This document shows, piece after piece, positions 1 to 4,255 of a DNA stretch of 7,066 nucleotides. Position numbers and translations under genes: made by a program. The notes beneath the pieces are model-generated. The model was not told the origin of the DNA and did not search any database. It saw only the letters and a program-made list of their open reading frames with translations. This DNA comes from an uncultured Planctomycetales bacterium. Lineage in GTDB: Bacteria > Planctomycetota > Planctomycetia > Pirellulales > S012-138. The number at the start of each line of letters is the position of its first letter. The first letter of the stretch is position 1. The stretch is taken from NCBI GenBank assembly GCA_937982665.1, contig CALJLD010000235.1:1-7066 (forward strand), read 5' to 3'.

Positions 1-58
1 TCAACCTCAAAACTGCTCTTTCCCAATGAACAGCTTTTGTGGCAGAGCGCGCGCCTCC

Positions 59-87
59 CGTCATTCCCGTGCAGACGGGAATCCAGT
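59..87 (+). repeat. ATTCCCG-type palindromic repeat, copy 1
   Basis: The stem arms ATTCCCGT (63-70) and ACGGGAAT (75-82) pair perfectly around a GCAG loop. The flanks CGTC and CCAGT are shared with the inverted copy at 183-211, and the two 29-mers match at 26 positions once one is reverse-complemented. The differences are confined to the loop and loop-closing positions. Hairpins of this kind are scattered in intergenic DNA of many bacteria and are often mistranslated as SFPRRRES. Confidence 0.85.
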
Positions 88-182
88 CACTGGCGCGCCA
101 TGACGCCGGGTGAAGCAACAACGAATGACAAAGCAACATATCCCATGCTTAGAATGATGCGAGACAAGTCACTTTGAACTTA

Positions 183-211
183 ACTGGATTCCCGCCTCCG
201 CGGGAATGACG
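183..211 (-). repeat. ATTCCCG-type palindromic repeat, copy 2 (inverted)
   Basis: The arms ATTCCCGC (188-195) and GCGGGAAT (200-207) pair perfectly around a CTCC loop. The element is the reverse complement of the copy at 59-87, including its outer flanks. The closing base pair changed on both sides (T-A in copy 1, C-G here), so pairing is preserved. The two copies enclose 95 bp and face each other like a two-ended REP unit or a small MITE. Confidence 0.85.
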
Positions 212-224
212 TTTGAGTGGCATC

Positions 225-268
225 GGGTGGCATGGTCACATCGCGCAGCATGGGTGACCATGAATGCG
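225..268 (+). repeat. GGGTGG-headed hairpin repeat, copy A
   Basis: A GGGTGG head (225-230) is followed directly by a perfect 9-bp stem, CATGGTCAC (231-239) with GTGACCATG (254-262), and then by AATGCG. The 14-nt loop contains ATCGCGCAGCA. An inverted copy at 834-876 matches in 39 of 44 aligned columns, including head, loop and tail. Differences in the stem are compensatory. I know of no named family for this element. Confidence 0.8.
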
Positions 269-315
269 TTGAGCTAAACGTTGTGGGCTGAACGAACATG
301 ACTTGGTGCTGCGGC

Positions 316-346
316 GGGTGCCGCTGGCAAGCGAAGTCTGCCAGTG
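316..346 (+). repeat. GGGTGC-headed hairpin repeat
   Basis: The head GGGTGC (316-321) is followed by the stem CGCTGGCA (322-329) pairing with TGCCAGTG (339-346), with one G-T wobble, around a 9-nt loop. The layout of a six-base head and then a stem beginning with C and ending with G is the same as in the elements at 225-268, 750-777 and 834-876, although the stem sequence differs. Confidence 0.65.
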
Positions 347-440
347 TCCTCAACTTCAGATCGGCGAAGAACGAACCGCTCGGCGCCAGCGAGATTGAGT
401 ACCAGAAATCATATGACGCATGCGCGCGACACATCTTGCC

Positions 441-478
441 CCCTCTCCCCTGTGGGGGAGAGGGCTGGGGTGAGGGGG
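441..478. repeat. CCCTCTCCCC-type palindromic repeat
   Basis: CCCTCTCCCC (441-450) pairs perfectly over 10 bp with GGGGAGAGGG (455-464) around a TGTG loop. It is followed by CTGGGGTGAGGGGG (465-478), which could compete for pairing with the left arm. This is a widely dispersed intergenic element. Read on the minus strand it gives the well-known false peptide LTPALSPTGERG. Its function is unknown. It could act as a transcript-end hairpin, but it has no T-tract. Confidence 0.8.
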
Positions 479-749
479 CGGCGCAACTGATGATGCAGAT
501 TACTTAAACACTTCATCGCGCCTGCATCGCGCGCACTCGTCATCAGCGCCTTTGCGTGCTCTGGGATGGCTGTGTGCCGAATGATCTTTGTGGCTGTTGC
601 GATCTGCACAACAACTGAGTGGCATGTCCACGTTTAGAGCAACGTAGTTGCGAGCAGGGTGGATATCAGCGTTACGGCTTGTGGGTTCTCAATCTTCCAG
701 AACGAAGATGATGTACGAGTGTGATAACACCAAACGTTGCCCGAAACAG

Positions 750-777
750 CACGGGTAACAAGTTACCCGTGGCACCC
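750..777 (-). repeat. GGGTGC-headed palindrome (GTTACCCGTG type)
   Basis: CACGGGTAAC (750-759) and GTTACCCGTG (762-771) are perfect 10-bp inverted arms separated only by AA. Read on the minus strand, the palindrome is preceded directly by GGGTGC (777-772), which is the head layout of the other elements in this region. With a 2-nt centre the RNA hairpin would have to open its innermost pairs, so this could equally be a dyad DNA-binding site. No gene starts nearby, which argues against an operator. Confidence 0.7.
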
Positions 778-833
778 ATGCGCAACTTCGGACCCTGGTC
801 TATTATCGCTCAAGCAACGATCTAGGACGACGC

Positions 834-876
834 CGCATTCATGGCCATCCTGCTGCGCGATATGGCCATGCCACCC
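834..876 (-). repeat. GGGTGG-headed hairpin repeat, copy B (inverted)
   Basis: On the minus strand the head GGGTGG (876-871) is followed by CATGGCCAT (870-862), a 13-nt loop with ATCGCGCAGCA, and ATGGCCATG (848-840). The tail AATGCG follows. The stem is a perfect 9 bp. The hairpin begins 19 nt after the stop codon of the gene ending at 890 and lies in its transcribed orientation. It could therefore serve as a 3' stabilising or termination structure, although no U-tract follows. Confidence 0.8.
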
Positions 877-889
877 ACCGTTCGCAAGA

Positions 890-1495
890 CTAATTCAGCC
901 TCTCCTTATCGGGTTTGTGCGCAAGCAACTCGTCGATTTCACGCAGGACCGAATCGGAGCACTTATCGTCTTCCGACAGGCTGTTTCGCTTATCTTCCAG
1001 TTCTCCTAGCGTGACAATGTTCCGTCTTCGCAACAGAGCAAGTGTGCGAACGGACAACTCGACTCGCGCAATCGGCACTACTCGAAAGTCCTCGACAGAA
1101 TCAAAGGTGAAATCGACTGATCCCGGTTCTCGCCGGCCATCAGGGAATGCCATGACCTCGCAGAGCTGGCCGCAGTAGGGACACTGCGGCTCAGGCGTGA
1201 TAGTGAGTTTCCTGTCCGCGCCGCTGCCAATCCACACTGGTACGCCAACAACGTAGTGCTCCGAAGAGATCGACCGGGCAAAGGCTATTAACTCGTCACT
1301 GTCTCCCTCAAGGGTCGCTCGTTGCTCAAGACTCAAGCCTGCGCCGCAATGTCCCCAAAACTTGTGTTTCACACTCCATGTCGGTAAACGGATGTCCGAC
1401 TCGAACAACGCTGGGAAAGGATACAGGCTGTAGCGATCACTGGAGATATCGCACGATGTGCAATGGAACACGTAATCAAAAAATGGCATCGACAT
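890..1495 (-). CDS. Cysteine-rich protein with RNA polymerase alpha-CTD-like C-terminal domain
   Basis: This 201-residue protein is of unknown function. Near the N terminus is a CTSC motif, then an HC pair near residue 50, and at about 105-112 CPYCGQLC. Together these resemble a zinc-ribbon-like metal site. Residues about 142-192 resemble the alpha C-terminal domain of RNA polymerase: a VELSVRTLALLRRRNI segment, then GEL, then a last helix with REIDELLA. Compare the E. coli ELTVRSANCLK segment. The arginine matching E. coli R265 is kept. The asparagine matching N268 and the GKKS loop around K298 are missing, so DNA binding of the classical kind is doubtful. The start is the ATG at 1495, 7 nt after GGAGG. 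A GTG at 1498 and an ATG at 1489 are alternatives. The gene begins just after the SUKH gene stop and is surely co-transcribed with it. The function is inferred only at fold level. Confidence 0.75.
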   Translation of the reverse strand: MSMPFFDYVFHCTSCDISSDRYSLYPFPALFESDIRLPTWSVKHKFWGHCGAGLSLEQRATLEGDSDELIAFARSISSEHYVVGVPVWIGSGADRKLTITPEPQCPYCGQLCEVMAFPDGRREPGSVDFTFDSVEDFRVVPIARVELSVRTLALLRRRNIVTLGELEDKRNSLSEDDKCSDSVLREIDELLAHKPDKERLN

Positions 1496-1500
1496 CACGG

Positions 1501-1507
1501 CACCTCC
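1501..1507 (-). promoter_or_regulatory. Strong Shine-Dalgarno GGAGGTG between coupled genes
   Basis: GGAGGTG directly follows the TAG stop (1510-1508) of the upstream SUKH gene. Its GGAGG core lies 7 nt before the ATG at 1495. This spacing favours that ATG over the GTG at 1498 (4 nt) and the ATG at 1489 (13 nt). The arrangement implies translational coupling of the two genes. It is the clearest ribosome binding site in the window. Confidence 0.75.
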
Positions 1508-2137
1508 CTATCCGTTCTCTGAACGCTTCACAACATGCTCCTGCCAAATCTTGGCGTGTCTTGTCCGCCAATCATGAGCTCGTGTGTCAAACCATTCGGC
1601 CATAGCTTCAGGCACATTGTACCTGGGATCAAAGTACTTGATGCAGTGGATGACGGCTTCGTCGGAGATATAGAGCGCATCGAGATACGCGTTGAACGAA
1701 TCCGCGACGTGGACGAGCGAGTTTTCTTGTCGCAATCCTGTCCAAGCTGGAAGGCCTTCTGCCAAGGCAACAACCTCGTAACCAGACTGCAAGTCTAAGT
1801 AGAGCATCGCTGCGCCGCCTCTTGCGATCGGCAGCACACACCGCGCTGGGAACCCCTCCATCCGCCGAGCTTCAGCCAACTCGCTGAGCAGTGTCGCTGC
1901 CGAGAACATCTCGCTGAACGACAGAGATTCTGAATGGCCGTCGTCGAATGTCGCTTCGATCTCATATTCCGCAGTCCCTCCGTTGCACGTGTTAAGGAAC
2001 TGCAGGTAGTCCTCTGGCAATTTACAGCCGAGCGACTGTTCGACAGCCGTTAGTTGCGCTGCCGTGGGTGGCGGATTCGTATCGTCAATGATAAGGCCGC
2101 GATAGTGCAATGCTTGACCCCTACCCCAAAATCTCAC
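1508..2137 (-). CDS. SMI1/KNR4 (SUKH) family protein
   Basis: This is a protein of about 200-209 residues of the SUKH superfamily. Residues 23-54 carry the family signature: a PPTAAQLTAVEQSLG helix, KLPEDYLQFL, and then NTCNGG. In the middle is VLPIARGGAAMLYLDL, and near residues 144-155 is the final helix VADSFNAYLDAL. About 50 extra charged residues follow, ending in KRSENG. SUKH proteins are cytoplasmic. Many are immunity proteins that neutralise nuclease or other toxins of polymorphic and contact-dependent systems. No toxin gene is in view, so the partner is unknown. The longest frame starts at a GTG (2137) without a good ribosome binding site. A TTG at 2110, preceded by GGGGTAGGGG, is a credible alternative, and the SUKH homology begins only after it. 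It overlaps nothing upstream and is coupled to the gene downstream. Confidence 0.85.
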   Translation of the reverse strand: MRFWGRGQALHYRGLIIDDTNPPPTAAQLTAVEQSLGCKLPEDYLQFLNTCNGGTAEYEIEATFDDGHSESLSFSEMFSAATLLSELAEARRMEGFPARCVLPIARGGAAMLYLDLQSGYEVVALAEGLPAWTGLRQENSLVHVADSFNAYLDALYISDEAVIHCIKYFDPRYNVPEAMAEWFDTRAHDWRTRHAKIWQEHVVKRSENG

Positions 2138-2353
2138 CAGCGAGAGTTAGAGTTGATTCACTCTCTGCCGTCTCAGCAAGGTATTCGAGTGAAACAACAA
2201 ATGCCAAGTCTGCTGGATTCCAGCGGCCGACAATTGCAGACACTCGCTCTGTTCCGTGGATTGTCGCCATCGTTGCTACCAAGAGGGTTTGGAGAGGAAC
2301 GCGTTGCAAATGGCGTGCAATCCGTGAAGTCGTTTGAGTTGACCAGCCTACGA
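2138..2353. other. Gap between DUF6881-like and SUKH genes; no clear gene
   Basis: These 216 bp separate two accessory genes. A minus-strand frame of 84 codons (2375-2121, TTG start) spans it. It would overlap the end of the upstream gene by 22 bp, and its stop falls 10 nt before the alternative TTG start of the SUKH gene, which is operon-like spacing. I recognise no family in the product. Its third-codon positions show only about 45% G or C and it has no convincing ribosome binding site. I leave it unassigned. A small dyad, GCTGGA-T-TCCAGC, lies near 2213-2225. Confidence 0.4.
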
Positions 2354-2635
2354 TTAGGGCATGCAGCGATGCCAAGCGGCTTCAAACTCGGCCTTGCTAA
2401 TCAACGCTGGTCTGAATTGTGGGTCCGCAGCAATTTCCTCTAGCGATGGGTAGGGCCAAATGCCAAGCATGGTTTCTCCACTGCTGCCGCCTTCGCCAGC
2501 TCTATCGCAGCGTCCGTTCTTGTAGATTTCAACTTTCCGGGTTTCCATCCGGCCCGAGTCTAACTCGGCGTAGATCCAAATCGGGTCACCTTCAAAATCG
2601 TGAATCCATTCAACCTTCATGTAGAGATGGCTCAT
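2354..2635 (-). CDS. DUF6881-like small protein
   Basis: This 93-residue soluble protein has no signal peptide or membrane segment. Residues 5-16 read YMKVEWIHDFEG. A strand WIYAELDSGRMETRKVEIYKNGR follows, and the C-terminal half has PSLEEIAADPQFRPALISKAEFEAAW. I recognise this layout of an IKVEWxHDF opening and a closing LEEIAADPQF..ISxxEFEAxW helix as that of the small DUF6881 family. This is from memory, and its biochemical role is not established. The length is typical. The ATG at 2635 is preferred. An ATG at 2620 would cut into the conserved opening. The gene lies 36 bp after the DUF1501 stop, with no clear terminator between, so read-through is possible. Its association with the SUKH gene suggests an accessory or immunity-type island, which is inference. 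Confidence 0.75.
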   Translation of the reverse strand: MSHLYMKVEWIHDFEGDPIWIYAELDSGRMETRKVEIYKNGRCDRAGEGGSSGETMLGIWPYPSLEEIAADPQFRPALISKAEFEAAWHRCMP

Positions 2636-2671
2636 CGGCTAACTCGCAATCTTCATTCACGAATTCATTCC

Positions 2672-4135
2672 CTACGCCAAGATCTCCTTCACCACCCGCG
2701 CCTTCTCTACACCGGTCAGCTTCATGTCCAGCCCTTGGTGTTTGACCGTGAAGCGTTCATGGTTGATGCCGAGCATGTGCAGCATGGTGGCGTGGAGGTC
2801 GCGGACGTGGACGACGTTTTCCGTGGCGTTGTAGCCGAGTTCGTCCGTGGCTCCGTACGATGTGCCGCCGCGGATGCCGCCGCCGGCTGCCCACATGGTG
2901 AAGCCTTTGATGTGGTGGTCACGGCCGGGTCCGCCTTTGCCTTGGAACATGGGCGTGCGGCCGAACTCGCCACCCCAGATGACGAGCGTTTCGTCCAGCA
3001 TGCCGCGCTCTTCTAGATCGGTCAGCAGTGCCCAGGTGGGCTTATCGGTCAGGCCGCAGCAGGTGTTCATGTAACGGACGAGATCGCCGTGGTGATCCCA
3101 GCCGCGGTGATAAAGCTGAATGAAGCGGACGCCGCGTTCGGCCAGACGTCGCGCGAGCAAACAGTTGTAGGCATAACTTCCATCGCCCGGCTGGCAGCCA
3201 TACATGTCGAGCGTGTTCTGGGATTCGCCGGAGATGTCCATCAGTTCCGGCACGGACTTCTGCATGGCGAAGGCCATCTCATAGGCGGAAATCCGCGTGG
3301 CGAGTTCCGGATCATTGATCTGTTCGTTGCGATGCTGATTGAGGCCGTTGATAGCATCAAGCAGTTTGCGTTGTTGGCGTGACGACACTCCGGGCGGATT
3401 GGCGAGATACGAAACGGCATCGCCGGTGGAGTTGAATTCAACACCTTGAAAGCGACTGGGCAGAAAGCCGCTGGCCCATTGTCGGCTGGCAATGGGTTGC
3501 GGGTTGCGCCCGCCGCGGCTGGTGAGCACCACAAAGCCGGGCAGGTCATCGCACTCACTTCCCAAACCGTAGTTGATCCACGAACCCATCGATGGCCGAC
3601 CGCTGATGGCCGTGCCGGTGTTCATGAACGTGTGAGCCGGGTCATGGTTGATCTGCTCCGTGACCAGCGATTTCAAGATGCAGAGCTTGTCGACAATCTT
3701 CGCCTGCCAGGGGAGGAAGTCGCTAACCCATTGTCCGGACTCGCCATATTGTTTGAAGCCGGTGAGTGGGCCTTGGGCTTTGAGTTTCTGTCCCTGCAAC
3801 TGCGCGATGGGCTGCCCTTTGGTGAAACTCTCCGGCATCGGCTGGCCATCGATCTCGGCCAGCTTGGGCTTGTAATCAAACGTCTCCAGGTGTGAAGGGC
3901 CGCCGGCCATGCAGAGCCAGATCACACGCTTCACCCGGGGCGTGTGATGGGGAAAGCCGGCCAGTCCTGTGTATTTGTCGGTGGCGGGATCGGGCGTTGT
4001 TCTTGAGTCGCGGGCCAGGGCCAATGCATCTCGCCCCATCATGCTGGCCAGTGCGGCCGAGCCGAGACTGAGCCCCGCCTGACTGAGGAACGTGCGACGA
4101 AGGATATGTTGTTGATGGAGTCTATGGGGAGTCAT
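2672..4135 (-). CDS. DUF1501 protein with twin-arginine signal
   Basis: This 487-residue protein is of the DUF1501 family, which has an alkaline-phosphatase/sulfatase-like fold and is very abundant in planctomycetes. Its substrates are unknown. It starts at the ATG at 4135. The longer open frame to a GTG at 4252 would put 39 unusual residues in front of the leader. Residues 13-33 form a Tat-like leader (RRTFLSQAG plus a hydrophobic stretch), implying export in folded form. Family motifs follow in order: VIWLCMAGGPSHLETFDYKP (71-90), the DPAHTFMNTGTAISGRPSMG region (165-184), YNCLLARRLAERGVRF (323-338), GWDHHGD (345-351), WGGEFGRTP (387-395) and GRDHH (404-408). The His/Asp-rich motifs probably bind metal. 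Length is normal and no frame damage is seen. In planctomycetes these genes usually follow a DUF1549/DUF1553 cytochrome-type gene. Here an amidohydrolase takes that place. There is no good ribosome binding site. Confidence 0.93.
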   Translation of the reverse strand: MTPHRLHQQHILRRTFLSQAGLSLGSAALASMMGRDALALARDSRTTPDPATDKYTGLAGFPHHTPRVKRVIWLCMAGGPSHLETFDYKPKLAEIDGQPMPESFTKGQPIAQLQGQKLKAQGPLTGFKQYGESGQWVSDFLPWQAKIVDKLCILKSLVTEQINHDPAHTFMNTGTAISGRPSMGSWINYGLGSECDDLPGFVVLTSRGGRNPQPIASRQWASGFLPSRFQGVEFNSTGDAVSYLANPPGVSSRQQRKLLDAINGLNQHRNEQINDPELATRISAYEMAFAMQKSVPELMDISGESQNTLDMYGCQPGDGSYAYNCLLARRLAERGVRFIQLYHRGWDHHGDLVRYMNTCCGLTDKPTWALLTDLEERGMLDETLVIWGGEFGRTPMFQGKGGPGRDHHIKGFTMWAAGGGIRGGTSYGATDELGYNATENVVHVRDLHATMLHMLGINHERFTVKHQGLDMKLTGVEKARVVKEILA

Positions 4136-4204
4136 AGCGGCGATGTGTGTGATTGCTGCTTGTGGCTTTCGGTTCGCTCTTTCCAGGATACCAAAGACTT
4201 GGGG

Positions 4205-4244
4205 AAAAATCCGGCTGTCGCGAGGCGTTCCCGTGCGGACAGCC
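4205..4244 (-). terminator. Possible terminator or attenuator between amidohydrolase and DUF1501
   Basis: On the minus strand GGCTGTC (4244-4238) and GACAGCC (4219-4213) form a perfect 7-bp stem with a long 18-nt loop. GGA and five T residues (4209-4205) follow. The structure begins 11 nt after the amidohydrolase stop codon. The large loop and short T-tract make it a weak or partial terminator at best, so the DUF1501 gene may still be read from upstream. Confidence 0.35.
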
Positions 4245-4255
4245 AAGTTCACAGG

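Larger units (their letters stand above)
1..889. other. Gene-free repeat-rich intergenic region
   Basis: I see no convincing coding sequence on either strand. The open frames here are short, have no recognisable protein features, and several are simply read through palindromic repeats. One minus-strand frame yields the phrase SFPRRRESS and another yields PLTPALSPTGERG. Both are familiar spurious translations of common intergenic hairpins. The region contains at least seven hairpin elements, listed separately. Roughly 480-745 shows nothing recognisable beyond very short inverted repeats. All visible genes to the right are read towards this region, so its right end is the 3' flank of the last gene at 890. 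Confidence 0.7.

Noticed and set aside
180..434. Minus-strand open frame of 84 codons
   Set aside because: Its C-terminal SFPRRRESS is a read-through of the hairpin at 183-211, and the rest crosses the hairpins at 225-268 and 316-346. It is a repeat, not a gene.
59..478. Possible CRISPR array in the repeat-rich region
   Set aside because: The repeats belong to different families, vary in orientation and spacing, and are not directly repeated at regular intervals.
409..609. Minus-strand open frame of 66 codons
   Set aside because: It contains PLTPALSPTGERG, the false translation of the CCCTCTCCCC-type repeat, and has no other support.
225..876. A 652-bp insertion sequence bounded by the inverted copies
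   Set aside because: No transposase-like frame lies between them, no target-site duplication is evident outside them, and similar headed hairpins also lie inside. A dispersed repeat family explains the pattern better.
737..1009. Plus-strand open frame of 90 codons
   Set aside because: It runs through the palindrome at 750-771 and the hairpin at 834-876, then antisense to the alpha-CTD-like gene. There is no family resemblance.
2173..2385. Minus-strand frame of 70 codons overlapping the DUF6881-like gene end
   Set aside because: It competes with another unsupported frame in the same gap, is rich in Cys, Asn and Arg without any motif, and has no ribosome binding site.
4136..4252. N-terminal extension of the DUF1501 protein to the GTG at 4252
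   Set aside because: The extra 39 residues precede the twin-arginine leader and do not resemble the family. They also span the possible terminator hairpin. The ATG at 4135 places the leader normally.
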